Assembly (NCBI GenBank): GCA_959596495.1
Contig: CAUFXK010000013.1
Span: 1 to 38,153, forward strand
Source: an uncultured Collinsella sp.
Lineage (GTDB): Bacteria > Actinomycetota > Coriobacteriia > Coriobacteriales > Coriobacteriaceae
Direction of reading: 5' to 3'
DNA length: 38,153 bases
Position 1 is the first letter of the stretch. Each line of letters opens with the position of its first letter. The translations under genes and the position numbers were made by a program. Positions 16,304-24,367 of the stretch are shown here, piece by piece. Below the pieces are notes generated by a model, which did no database searches, was not told the origin of the DNA, and saw only the letters and a program-made list of their open reading frames with translations.

Positions 16304-16972
16304 ATGGAATCGAAAAACTTGAGCGAATCGACCATCTGCTGCTTTGGCGATTCGACCACCTGGGGCGATAACGGATGCGGCGGGGGAGGCAACGATATCT
16401 CCTGGACTTCGCATCTAGGAGCGCTGCTGGGCGGCACCACTGTCGAGAATTACGGCATCAAGGGCTCGCGTATTGCCGTCAAGGCCGACCGTACCGATTC
16501 GTTTGTCGAGCGCTTGGACGGCATCGATCACGCGGCAGATATCTGCATCGTCTTTGGCGGCGTGAACGACTTTAGCCGCAACGTGTCGCTGGGCGAGCTG
16601 GGCAGCACGGACGTGCACGAGTTCTACGGTGCGCTCGACTACCTGATCCGCACCATCACGGCGCGCTCGCCTCAGGCAAAGCTGGTGTTTATGACGCCGT
16701 GCAAGACGAGCGGCAAACACGAGAAGGATATCCCGGCAAGCAACGAGGCCAACCATCTGGGCCTGACGCAAGACGCCTATGTGCGCGCGATGCTGGAGGT
16801 TTGCGATCGCTACTCGGTGCCGGTGATCGACCTGTATGCGCAAAGCGGCATCAGCCCGTTTTTGCCGGAGCACCGCGAGCTCTACATGCCGGACGGTCTG
16901 CATTACAGCCCTGCCGGCTATGAGCGCCTGGCGCATCGCATCGCTGCGGGCCTCACCGCCGTTTGCCGTTAA
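16304..16972 (+). CDS. SGNH/GDSL-type esterase
   Basis: A 222-residue SGNH hydrolase, no signal peptide. Block I is FGDSTTW (Ser17), a Gly is present in the YGIKGSR segment, block III is GGVND (Asn88), and block V is MPDGLHYSPAGY (Asp197, His200). The family contains acetylesterases, including pectin and rhamnogalacturonan deacetylases (CE12-like), and its place between the CE8 and GH105 genes makes a sugar O-acetylesterase likely. GAGGAGAAG precedes the ATG. It may be in one transcript with the GH28 and CE8 genes. The stop codon lies 14 bp before a long palindrome holding the GH105 operator. Substrate unproven. Confidence 0.85.
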   Translation: MESKNLSESTICCFGDSTTWGDNGCGGGGNDISWTSHLGALLGGTTVENYGIKGSRIAVKADRTDSFVERLDGIDHAADICIVFGGVNDFSRNVSLGELGSTDVHEFYGALDYLIRTITARSPQAKLVFMTPCKTSGKHEKDIPASNEANHLGLTQDAYVRAMLEVCDRYSVPVIDLYAQSGISPFLPEHRELYMPDGLHYSPAGYERLAHRIAAGLTAVCR

Positions 16973-16985
16973 AAGTTTGCCGTTC

Positions 16986-17025
16986 ACGGGGATTATAGGG
17001 TTAACGTTCACCCTATAATCCCCGT
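16986..17025. promoter_or_regulatory. 40-bp near-perfect palindrome containing GH105 operator 1
   Basis: The palindrome is centred at 17005/17006 and has one mismatched base pair (17002 with 17009). Its core, GTTAACGTTCAC (17000-17011), matches the operator at 11 of 12 positions and shares the centre. The outer arms each carry a TATAAT hexamer, one on each strand. No T-run follows, so a terminator is less likely than a large regulator site, though both are possible after the esterase gene. Confidence 0.7.
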
Positions 17026-17037
17026 TCGCGTTACACT
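17007..17037 (+). promoter_or_regulatory. Probable GH105 promoter
   Basis: -35 TTCACC (17007-17012) in operator 1, 19-bp spacer, -10 TACACT (17032-17037). Operator 2 starts 4 bp later. The hexamers are weak but the layout repeats that of the uxaC and symporter promoters. Confidence 0.45.
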
Positions 17038-17040
17038 AGG

Positions 17041-17052
17041 GGAAACGTTCAC
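17041..17052. promoter_or_regulatory. Operator 2 of the GH105 gene
   Basis: GGAAACGTTCAC matches the operator at 10 of 12 positions, centred 41 bp from operator 1. Confidence 0.6.
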
Positions 17053-17079
17053 CCATCAATAACGTCAGAGGGGACAGCA

Positions 17080-18315
17080 ATGGGTTGCAATCAGATTCTG
17101 GACCGTTATATCGAGCAGTTGATCGAGACCTCTACGCCTCAGGCGCCGGCCTGGAATATCGAAAAGCTTCGCGCCGGCAAGGAAAACACCTGGAATTATA
17201 TTGACGGCTGCATGATCAAGGCACTCATCGAGCTGTACGAGATCACCGGCGAGCAGCGCTACCTGACCTTCGCCGACGACTACATCGACTTCTTTGTCCA
17301 GGACGACGGCACCATCAAGCATTACAATCCCCAGGAGTACAACCTCGATAACGTCAACGCGGGCAAAACCCTCTACAAACTCTACGACCTGGTGGGCAAG
17401 CCCAAGTACCGTGCCGCCATGGATACCATCTATCGTCAGCTCGAGACCCAGCCGCGCACCAAAGAGGGCGTGTTTTGGCACAAGGCTGTCTATCCTAACC
17501 AGATCTGGCTCGACGGTATGTATATGGCCCAGCCGTTCTACATGCAGTACGAGCTGAGCTTCCACAACCGCCGTGCCTGCTCGGATAGCTTCCATATGTT
17601 CCAAGTGGTGCACGATTTGATGCGCAACCCCCTCAACGGCCTGTACTATCACGCCTACGACGCGAGCCGCAAGCAGTTCTGGTGCGATCCCGTCACCGGC
17701 CTTTCGGCCAACTTCTGGCTGCGCGCCGAGGGCTGGTTCGCCATGGCGCTCATCGATACCTGGGAGCTCATGCCGCCCTCGATGTCGGCCGAGAAAGACG
17801 AGATCCGCAAGATGTTCCACGACCTGATCGACGCCATGCTGCCGTATCAGGACGAGAAGACCGGCATGTGGCACCAGGTCATCAACCTGCCCAATATCGC
17901 CCCCAACTATCTGGAGGAGTCGGGCAGCGCCATCTTTGCCAACGCCATCATGAAGGGCGTGCGCCTGGGCGTGCTGGGCGAGCGCTACTACCAGTACGGT
18001 CGCCGTGCGTTTGATGGCATCTGCGATACGTGCCTGTCCGAGCGCGACGGGCAGTTGGCGCTTGACAATATCTGTCTGGTGGCGGGCCTTGGCAACACCG
18101 CGCACCGCGAGGGCACGTTTGGCTACTACATGAGTGAGCCCGTCGTCAAAAACGACGCAAAGGGCGTGGCGCCGCTGGTGCTCGCCTATATCGAGACCAT
18201 GCATCATGACAAGCTTGCCGGTAAGCGCGATCCGCTCGCCCCTTCGGGCGTGTGCTCCATCGATGACCCGTTTGGCGGCTACACCCCGGGCATCAATGCG
18301 TGCAAGGAGGTCTAG
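17080..18315 (+). CDS. GH105 unsaturated galacturonyl/rhamnogalacturonyl hydrolase
   Basis: A 411-residue enzyme of glycoside hydrolase family 105 (YteR/YesR-like alpha6/alpha6 barrel). It hydrates and cleaves the unsaturated uronic acid at the non-reducing end of lyase-generated pectin oligomers. WLDGMYMAQPF places the catalytic Asp at residue 145, close to Asp143 of YteR; FWLRAEGWFAMALID is the second signature. There is no signal peptide, so it is cytosolic. GAGGGGA lies 5 bases before the ATG. It is the first gene of a run with the isomerase and flavoprotein that follow, and has its own operator pair. Activity on galacturonyl versus rhamnogalacturonyl substrate cannot be told from sequence. 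Confidence 0.92.
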   Translation: MGCNQILDRYIEQLIETSTPQAPAWNIEKLRAGKENTWNYIDGCMIKALIELYEITGEQRYLTFADDYIDFFVQDDGTIKHYNPQEYNLDNVNAGKTLYKLYDLVGKPKYRAAMDTIYRQLETQPRTKEGVFWHKAVYPNQIWLDGMYMAQPFYMQYELSFHNRRACSDSFHMFQVVHDLMRNPLNGLYYHAYDASRKQFWCDPVTGLSANFWLRAEGWFAMALIDTWELMPPSMSAEKDEIRKMFHDLIDAMLPYQDEKTGMWHQVINLPNIAPNYLEESGSAIFANAIMKGVRLGVLGERYYQYGRRAFDGICDTCLSERDGQLALDNICLVAGLGNTAHREGTFGYYMSEPVVKNDAKGVAPLVLAYIETMHHDKLAGKRDPLAPSGVCSIDDPFGGYTPGINACKEV

Positions 18316-18317
18316 GC

Positions 18318-19235
18318 ATGGCGCAGTCAAAAGGCGCACTGAGCGTCGGCGTGCGCCTGCACGACCTGCCCGAGGGTACGGTCGAGGAGCGCATTCGCAT
18401 GGCGGGCAAACTGGGTTTCTCGTGCATTCAGCTGCCGAGCAAAGTACTCTACAAGTCCTTTGGCATTAACCGTTCCGGCCTTACGCACGAACTCGCCGAC
18501 CATTTGCGCGAGGTGCTCGACACCAACGGCGTGCAGGTGGCGGTGCTCGGCTGCTATAAAAACCTGGCAACGCCCGATCAGAATCAACTGGTGGATACCT
18601 ATGCCGAGTACGAGGCGTGCCTGAGGTTCGCGCGCTGGCTTGGGGGCTGTCCGGTGGGGACCGAGACGGGGCGCCCTAACGCGCAGAACAAGATGGCCGA
18701 TGACCGTTTTTCGGCCGCTGCGCTCGATACGTTTTGCAAAGGACTCGCACGCGTGTGCTCGATGGCCGAAAAGGAGGGCGGCGAACTTCTGATCGAGCCC
18801 GGTTGGAACGAGATCGTCAATACGCCCGAGCGCTGCCGCGAGGTTCTGGAGCGCGTTTCGAGCACCGCACTCGGCGTGATCTACGATCCGGTGTCGCTAC
18901 TGCATCCTACGATCGTCGGTGAGGCTTCCGAACAGGTGTCGCGCATGTTGCACCTGTGCGGCAGCAAGATTCGCGTGCTGCATGCCAAGGACTACGAGAT
19001 CGTAGACAACGAGGACCAGGATGGCTGGTGCGATGGCTCGGGCTCTCGTTTGGTATGCCACGGCGCCTGTACGTGCGGAAACTTTGATTTTGAGGCTATT
19101 GCCGCCTGGGCCGCGGCCGCGCGACCGGGCATTATGACCGTTATCGAGAACAGCACACCGTCCACGGTCGAGCGTTCGCGCGACGAGTTGCTGCGCATGG
19201 GCCGCAGCGTGATGTGCGAGCACGTGATTCTGTAA
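18318..19235 (+). CDS. TIM-barrel sugar isomerase/epimerase family protein
   Basis: A 305-residue protein of the xylose isomerase-like / AP endonuclease 2 fold. Likely metal ligands follow the family order: Glu160 (LLIEPGWNE), Asp190 (VIYDPVS), His222 (VLHAKDYE) and Glu277 (TVIENST). The start at 18318 has AAGGAGG inside the end of the GH105 gene; the stop and start are only 2 bp apart, so translation is probably coupled. A Cys-rich loop (WCDGSGSRLVCHGACTCG, 237-254) is unusual for the family. Its substrate is unknown. Being coupled to GH105, it may handle an unsaturated or otherwise unusual sugar acid from pectin side chains, but no function is claimed. Confidence 0.8.
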   Translation: MAQSKGALSVGVRLHDLPEGTVEERIRMAGKLGFSCIQLPSKVLYKSFGINRSGLTHELADHLREVLDTNGVQVAVLGCYKNLATPDQNQLVDTYAEYEACLRFARWLGGCPVGTETGRPNAQNKMADDRFSAAALDTFCKGLARVCSMAEKEGGELLIEPGWNEIVNTPERCREVLERVSSTALGVIYDPVSLLHPTIVGEASEQVSRMLHLCGSKIRVLHAKDYEIVDNEDQDGWCDGSGSRLVCHGACTCGNFDFEAIAAWAAAARPGIMTVIENSTPSTVERSRDELLRMGRSVMCEHVIL

Positions 19236-19285
19236 CGAAGCAGGTTGGCGAAAGAGATTGTCGTAGAGGTCCAGGAGAGGAACCG

Positions 19286-20503
19286 ATGGCTATTCATATT
19301 GTTGAGGAAGCGAACCGTTGCCTAGGTTGCAAAAGGGCGTTCTGCCAGCTTAAAGGCTGCCCGGTGCAGACGCCTATTCCGCAGGTCATTGACTTGTTCA
19401 AGCAGCGTCGTCTGGAAGAGGCAGGTGAGCTGCTGTTCCAGAACAACCCCATGAGCGCGGTCTGCTCCATGATCTGCAACCATTCGGGCCAGTGCGAGGG
19501 CGCGTGCATTCAGGGCCGCAAGGGCGCACCGGTGCATTTTTCGAGTATCGAGAACTATATCTCGACGGCATATTTGGACCGTAAGGAGTGGAAACCCGCG
19601 CCGTCGTGCGGCAAGCAGGTTGCCGTGGTCGGTTCCGGTCCTGCCGGCATTACCGTGGCCATTAAGATGGCCCAGCTGGGCTGTGCCGTCACGGTGTTTG
19701 AGCAACGCCCCGAGATCGGCGGCGTGCTGGAGTACGGCATCCCCGAGTTTCGCCTGCCCCGTGCTCTCGTGCAAAAGTACCGTCACGTGATGTGCTCGCT
19801 TGGCGTACGCGTCCGTCCCTCGACCACCATTGGCGGCGCGCTGCATATCGACGACCTGTTGCGCGACGGCTACGATGCGGTCTTTGTCGGTACCGGTACC
19901 TGGCGCGCCCGCAAGCTGGGTATTCCCGGCGAGTCGCGTGGTAACGTACTGTTTGGTATCGATTACCTGGTCGATCCCACGAGCGTGGCGATCGGTCAGA
20001 ACGTGGCGGTTATCGGCGCCGGCAACGTGGCCATGGATGTTGCCCGCACGGCTCTGCGCTCGGGCGCTCGCAAGGTTACCGTGTATGCCCGATCGCGCCA
20101 TATCTCGGCCATCGATGACGAGGTGGAGCTGACCGAGCTTGACGGTGCCGAGATCGTGCGCGGCAAGGCGATTTGCGCCATCGACGATAACGGTCCGGTT
20201 TTCGAGACGGCTATCTTTGACGAGGACGACAACGTGGTGGGCTACGAGGAAGAACTTGACCATGTGCCCGCCGACACGGTTGTGATTGCGGCCTCGCAGG
20301 TGCCCAAGGACAAACTGGTGCTTACGACGGGCGGTCTGGAGACCGACCATCGCGGTCTTCTTTCGGTCGATGAGTGCGGCATGACCACCGTGCCTGGCGT
20401 CTTTGCCGCCGGCGACGTGGTCAACGGCCCGCTCACCGTGGTCCATGCCGTAGCCGGCGCCAAGCTCGCCGTCGAAGGCATGACCAACTACCTGGGCCTC
20501 TAA
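19286..20503 (+). CDS. GltD-like FAD/NAD(P)-binding iron-sulfur oxidoreductase
   Basis: A 405-residue flavoprotein resembling the small subunit of glutamate synthase and related NAD(P)H electron-input modules. Two cysteine sets for 4Fe-4S clusters: C12, C15, C20, C25 and C60, C64, C70, C74. FAD-binding GSGPAG (116-121) is followed by the EQRPEIGGVLEYGIPEFRLP region, and NAD(P)-binding GAGNVAMD (244-251) follows. AGGAGAGG lies 5 bases before the ATG at 19286. No glutamate synthase large subunit is nearby, so its partner is unknown. It follows the isomerase by 50 bp and may be in the GH105 transcript. Its last nine codons are copied at 28888-28917. The general class is sure, the role is not. 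Confidence 0.85.
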   Translation: MAIHIVEEANRCLGCKRAFCQLKGCPVQTPIPQVIDLFKQRRLEEAGELLFQNNPMSAVCSMICNHSGQCEGACIQGRKGAPVHFSSIENYISTAYLDRKEWKPAPSCGKQVAVVGSGPAGITVAIKMAQLGCAVTVFEQRPEIGGVLEYGIPEFRLPRALVQKYRHVMCSLGVRVRPSTTIGGALHIDDLLRDGYDAVFVGTGTWRARKLGIPGESRGNVLFGIDYLVDPTSVAIGQNVAVIGAGNVAMDVARTALRSGARKVTVYARSRHISAIDDEVELTELDGAEIVRGKAICAIDDNGPVFETAIFDEDDNVVGYEEELDHVPADTVVIAASQVPKDKLVLTTGGLETDHRGLLSVDECGMTTVPGVFAAGDVVNGPLTVVHAVAGAKLAVEGMTNYLGL

Positions 20504-20596
20504 CTCCATCCCACCCATCAGTTGCGGTGAAATACGGACTGTTTTGGCTGTCAAAGGCCTCATCTGCTCCGTATTCCACCGCAACTTTTTTGTGGG
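20474..20596. repeat. Direct repeat A1 flanking the kdp region
   Basis: This 123-bp segment includes the last codons and stop of the GltD-like gene and the terminator after it. It matches 28888-29008 at about 113 of 121 aligned positions with two single-base gaps (hand alignment). The two copies are in the same orientation and enclose kdpED and kdpFABC. Confidence 0.75.
20522..20591 (+). terminator. Repeat-derived terminator after the GltD-like gene
   Basis: A 17-bp stem (20522-20538 with 20568-20584, one mismatch) is followed by C and six T residues. The arms (TTGCGGTGAAATACGGA type) recur at 28935-28997 and 34041-34103. It also lies at the end of the convergent kdpE gene. Confidence 0.75.
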
Positions 20597-20601
20597 GTGG
20601 G

Positions 20602-21306
20602 CTAGAGACGCTGCATGCGGTACCCGACACCCATGTGCGTCTGAATCATCTTGGGGTGAGAGGGGTCTGCCTCGATCTTCTTGCGCAGGGTGCGCATGAA
20701 CACGCGCAGGCTCGCCAGATCGCTGTCCCAGCTCGTGCCCCATATCTCGCGGGTGATGAAGGTGTGGGTGAGCACCTTGTCGACGTTTTTCGCCAGAAGG
20801 ACGAGCAATTTGTACTCGGTTGGGGTGAGCGAGAGCTCGCGTCCGTCTTTCGTCGCGTATCCCGCGGCGTAGTCGATATGCAGCGGACCGTTGTCGAACG
20901 TGCTCGCTTCTGTCGACTCGCTCGACGCCATCGAGGAGCGCCTCAAATTCGCACGGACGCGCGCGAGCAACTCATCCACAGAAAAGGGCTTGGTGAGGTA
21001 GTCGTCTGCCCCTGCGTCAAGTGCTGCAATCTTGTCGGAATCTTCGGAGCGCGCCGAAATGACGATAATGGGGACTGCCGACCAGCTTCTGATCTTCGTG
21101 ATGACCTCGATACCGTCAATGTCGGGAAGGCCAAGGTCGAGCATGATGAGGCTGGGGCCGTGCGACACCGCATCCATGATGGCGGCCTGGCCGTTGCAAA
21201 CCTTGCTCACGACGTAGCCGTGGAGGTCAAGCGCAGTCGAAACGAGGTTTTGAACGGTCAGGTCATCTTCGACCAGGAGGATGCGTGGCTTAGCGGCATT
21301 ATTCAT
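20602..21306 (-). CDS. kdpE: KDP operon response regulator KdpE
   Basis: A 234-residue OmpR/PhoB-family response regulator controlling kdpFABC. Receiver domain residues 7-120 with acidic pair Asp14/Asp15, phospho-acceptor Asp57 (IMLDLGLPD) and the TKPF Lys; winged-helix DNA-binding domain about 140-232 (ELSLTPTEYKLLVLLAKN). The start at 21306 gives the normal family N-terminus (MNNAAKPRILLVEDD); a longer in-frame start at 21555 would add unrelated residues from within kdpD. The gene overlaps the end of kdpD by 8 bp, so translation is coupled. Divergent partner operon kdpFABC lies beyond kdpD. Confidence 0.95.
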   Translation of the reverse strand: MNNAAKPRILLVEDDLTVQNLVSTALDLHGYVVSKVCNGQAAIMDAVSHGPSLIMLDLGLPDIDGIEVITKIRSWSAVPIIVISARSEDSDKIAALDAGADDYLTKPFSVDELLARVRANLRRSSMASSESTEASTFDNGPLHIDYAAGYATKDGRELSLTPTEYKLLVLLAKNVDKVLTHTFITREIWGTSWDSDLASLRVFMRTLRKKIEADPSHPKMIQTHMGVGYRMQRL

Positions 21307-24034
21307 GAATCTCGATCTCCTCGGCGGGCAGGGTAAAACGGAAGACGGCCCCATGGGGGTGGTTGTCGCGAGCTTCGATGACGCCGCCATGCGCCTCCAC
21401 GATGGAGCGGCAGAGCGACAGCCCAAGGCCGATGCTTCGACGCGAATCCACGGGCCGCGTATTGCTTGAGGTGAAGAAGCGCTCAAAGATATGAGGCTTG
21501 TCGCAGTCTGCCACACCCGGCCCATCGTCTGCGACGTCCACCACGACGAACGCACCCTCGCGACGTGCGCTGATGGTGACAGTCGAGTCCTCGGGCGTGT
21601 ATTTGAAGGCGTTCATGATGAGATTCGTAAGCACCTGCATGATGAGATGGACGTCGATGCGTACCAGCATGATGTCGTCAGTGTGCTCGATGGTGACGGT
21701 ACGTCCATGCGATGCTTGGGCGACATGGCTGAGGGCGGCCTCGATGACTTCGTCGATGAGCTCGGATGTGAAGTTGAGGTGAATGGTGCCGTCCTCTACG
21801 CGTGTGATGGCGAGGAGGTTCTCCACGGTATCGATAAGCCAGAGGGAGTCGTCGTAGATGGCATCGGCAAGATCGCAGCGTTGTTCGAGGCTGAGCTTCT
21901 CGTCGCTCTTCCGAAGGATTGCCGCAGATCCGGATATAGCCGTGAGGGGTGTCCTCAAATCGTGGCCGATGGAGCGCAAAAGGTTGGCGCGCAGCTGCTC
22001 GTTTTTCGCCAAGACCGCAGCTTCTTCGCGCTCTTGCGCCGCCCGGTCGCTTTCGAGCGCCAAGGCGCATTCACCTACGATAGATAGGACGATCGAATGC
22101 TCGAAGGCTTCGATCTCGCGCCCCTCCAGGGCGATGCCGATGACACCGAATACTTTGTCGCCGGTGCGAACCGCGAGGTAGAGACAGCGCGCCTCAGGCA
22201 GGGTCCGCGTGCTTGCGCCCGCGCGCTTGTTGTTGGTGTAGGTCCAGGTTGCAACGGCGCGCTCGTAGTCGGTGAGCAGCGACGCGGATCGGTTTTCGGT
22301 GCCAGCGGACTCATAGAGCGCCTTGCCGAGCGTGCCGTGTTCGGCGGAGTAGAAGACCACGTCGAGTTTTAGCAGTTTGATGAGTTGGTTCATGGTGACG
22401 CGGGCGCACTCCTCCGCGCTATGGGCTTGCTGCAAGAGCTGGTTCGTTTCGAGGAGTACGCGCGTTTTGAATGCGTTCTCGGCGGAGGTACGGGCGTTGT
22501 CGGCGATGCGCGCAGTTAACTCGCCGGCGACCATAGCGGTAGCGAACATGATGCCGAACGTGACCAGATAGCTTCGGTCATAGCTGGCGAGCGAAAACAG
22601 AGGCGTGACGAAGCAGAAGTTGTAAAGCACTACAGAGAGCACGCTCGATACGATCGTGCAGATACGCCCCGTCGTGGTGACGGCGGTCAGCAGGGCCGTG
22701 AGGATATAGAGGGATATGATGCTGGAATCGGCAAAACCCAGATGGCGGAAAGCCGTGCCGATCGCCGTGGCGACAAGAGAGAGGGCCAGCGTGCGAAGCA
22801 CGTCACGGCTGCTGGGCGGCTGCAGGGCGAGCGCACGACGGCGTCCTTCGGGTCGGGAGGGCGGAGTCGACTGGTCTGGAATGATGTAAATGTCGAGGTT
22901 CGGGGCGAATGTTATGAGCTGTTCTACGAGAGATTTGCGGCCGAAGAGGGCCTGACGGACGCTGCTACGCTCGCCCGTGCGCCCCATGACGATCTTCGAA
23001 ATACCCGACAGGCGCGCGAACTCGGAGATCTGAAACGCGATGTCGTCGCCATAGACGGTTTCCATATGTGCTCCGAGCTGTTCGGCTAGGGCGATATTGG
23101 CTGCAAGCTTGGCGCGCTCATTATCGCTCATGGCCTGCGCGCGCGGGCTCTCTACGAACAGGGCGACGAGCTCGCTGCGAAACGCTTTCGCCATGCGTGC
23201 GGCGGCACGGACGATGCGGGGATTAGTCGGCGCCGGGGAGACACAGACTAAGATACGCTCCCTGGTGTAGTAGTCACGGTTTCCCAGCACGCGTGCGGCG
23301 TCTGTGAGGTAGCCGGTGCGATCGGCGCAGCGGCGCAGCGCGATTTCTCGGAGTGCGGTGAGGTTCTCGACGGTAAAAAAATGCTGTTGCGCTCGGTCGG
23401 CTTGTGCGGGACGGTAGACGAGGCCGGCGCGAAGGCGCTCAAGTAGGTCTTCGGGCTCTATGTCGACGAGCTCGACCTGGTCGGCATCATCGAAGATACG
23501 GTCGGGGATTCGTTCGCTCACGACAACGCCGGTGATGGATGCAACCATGTCGTTTAGGCTCTCGATATGCTGAACATTCACGGTCGTATAGACGTCGATG
23601 CCCGCATGTAGAAGTTCCTCGACGTCTTGATAGCGTTTGTCGTGGCGAGACCCCGGCGCATTCGTATGGGCGAGCTCGTCGACAAGGATGAGCTGAGGGG
23701 CGCGCTCAATAGCCGCATCTAGGTCGAACTCGCTGAGCGCAATGCCGTTGTGCTCGATGAGTTTACAGGGCACGTTCTCAAGCCCTTGTGCAAGATGGGC
23801 AGTTGCCGGACGTTCGTGCGGCTCGATGTATCCCGCGACGACGTCGACACCTCGCCGCTTGGCGGCGTGGGCGGCTTGAAGCATCGCATAGGTTTTGCCT
23901 GCGCCAGCAGCGTAGCCAAAGAAAATCTTGAGGTGTCCCCGGCTGGTTCGAGCGTCATCGGCGACCTCGTCTTTCTCAATTGCCTTGAGGATGAGGTCTG
24001 GATTGACGCGAGTGTCCGATGCGTCGCGCTGCAT
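21299..24034 (-). CDS. kdpD: Sensor histidine kinase KdpD
   Basis: A 911-residue membrane sensor kinase for potassium limitation. N-terminal KdpD domain with Walker A GYAAGAGKT (40-48) and DELAHTNAPGSRH (119-131); a universal-stress-protein-like domain (about 258-385); membrane helices (about 410-510); a GAF-like region (about 520-660); HisKA with His691 in SIGHDLRTPLTAI; HATPase with an N box (NLIMNAFKYTPE) and DDGPGV. The length matches E. coli KdpD (894). The start at 24034 has AAAGG 9 bases upstream; an in-frame ATG 32 codons earlier has no family resemblance. It is transcribed away from kdpFABC. Confidence 0.95.
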   Translation of the reverse strand: MQRDASDTRVNPDLILKAIEKDEVADDARTSRGHLKIFFGYAAGAGKTYAMLQAAHAAKRRGVDVVAGYIEPHERPATAHLAQGLENVPCKLIEHNGIALSEFDLDAAIERAPQLILVDELAHTNAPGSRHDKRYQDVEELLHAGIDVYTTVNVQHIESLNDMVASITGVVVSERIPDRIFDDADQVELVDIEPEDLLERLRAGLVYRPAQADRAQQHFFTVENLTALREIALRRCADRTGYLTDAARVLGNRDYYTRERILVCVSPAPTNPRIVRAAARMAKAFRSELVALFVESPRAQAMSDNERAKLAANIALAEQLGAHMETVYGDDIAFQISEFARLSGISKIVMGRTGERSSVRQALFGRKSLVEQLITFAPNLDIYIIPDQSTPPSRPEGRRRALALQPPSSRDVLRTLALSLVATAIGTAFRHLGFADSSIISLYILTALLTAVTTTGRICTIVSSVLSVVLYNFCFVTPLFSLASYDRSYLVTFGIMFATAMVAGELTARIADNARTSAENAFKTRVLLETNQLLQQAHSAEECARVTMNQLIKLLKLDVVFYSAEHGTLGKALYESAGTENRSASLLTDYERAVATWTYTNNKRAGASTRTLPEARCLYLAVRTGDKVFGVIGIALEGREIEAFEHSIVLSIVGECALALESDRAAQEREEAAVLAKNEQLRANLLRSIGHDLRTPLTAISGSAAILRKSDEKLSLEQRCDLADAIYDDSLWLIDTVENLLAITRVEDGTIHLNFTSELIDEVIEAALSHVAQASHGRTVTIEHTDDIMLVRIDVHLIMQVLTNLIMNAFKYTPEDSTVTISARREGAFVVVDVADDGPGVADCDKPHIFERFFTSSNTRPVDSRRSIGLGLSLCRSIVEAHGGVIEARDNHPHGAVFRFTLPAEEIEIHE

Positions 24035-24145
24035 AGCGTAGCCTTTCTGAAGCGTTGTCCATGCGTGCATACGCGGCGAGGACGCCACTGTATGCTCGCG
24101 AGGTCGAGTATAGGCGCACTGCAGCCGCAATAGTGCTTTCTACCT

Positions 24146-24167
24146 GCATCTTTACGGCATCTTAAGG
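24146..24167 (+). promoter_or_regulatory. Tandem 11-bp direct repeat, candidate KdpE site
   Basis: GCATCTTTACG and GCATCTTAAGG follow each other directly, identical at 9 of 11 positions. One helical turn between repeats is the usual spacing for OmpR/PhoB-family regulators. It lies in the 243-bp gap between divergent kdpD and kdpF. KdpE binding is inference. Confidence 0.35.
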
Positions 24168-24277
24168 TCGTGAGCCCCAGCCCTCACGCCTCTTTAATCC
24201 CTAGAAGCGTTTACTGTCCCCAGACGCTTGCGAGAGCAGGCGTCCGAGACATCGGACCGCGCGTGAAAGGGGCGGTA

Positions 24278-24364
24278 ATGGACATCCTTATTCCCATTAT
24301 CGGAGTCGTCTGCATTGGACTCTTTATCTATTACATCTACATTCTGATGAGGAGTGATTCGTAA
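24278..24364 (+). CDS. kdpF: K+-transporting ATPase subunit KdpF
   Basis: A 28-residue single-helix membrane peptide (MDILIPIIGVVCIGLF at its start) that stabilises the KdpABC complex. The helix covers about residues 3-24. AAAGGGG lies 6 bases before the ATG at 24278. It ends 3 bp before the kdpA start, and its 3' end carries the GAGGAGTG site for kdpA. Length is typical of KdpF (about 29). Confidence 0.88.
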   Translation: MDILIPIIGVVCIGLFIYYIYILMRSDS

Positions 24365-24367
24365 ACT

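Noticed and set aside
20433..20630. Small minus-strand frames across the TTGCGGTG-type repeats encoding similar peptides
   Set aside because: Similarity follows from the DNA repeat itself; the frames cross terminators and lack ribosome sites.
24131..24277. c-di-AMP (ydaO-type) riboswitch before kdpF
   Set aside because: Such switches occur before potassium genes in some Gram-positives, but the 243-bp gap is too short for the full fold and I saw none of its conserved pairs.
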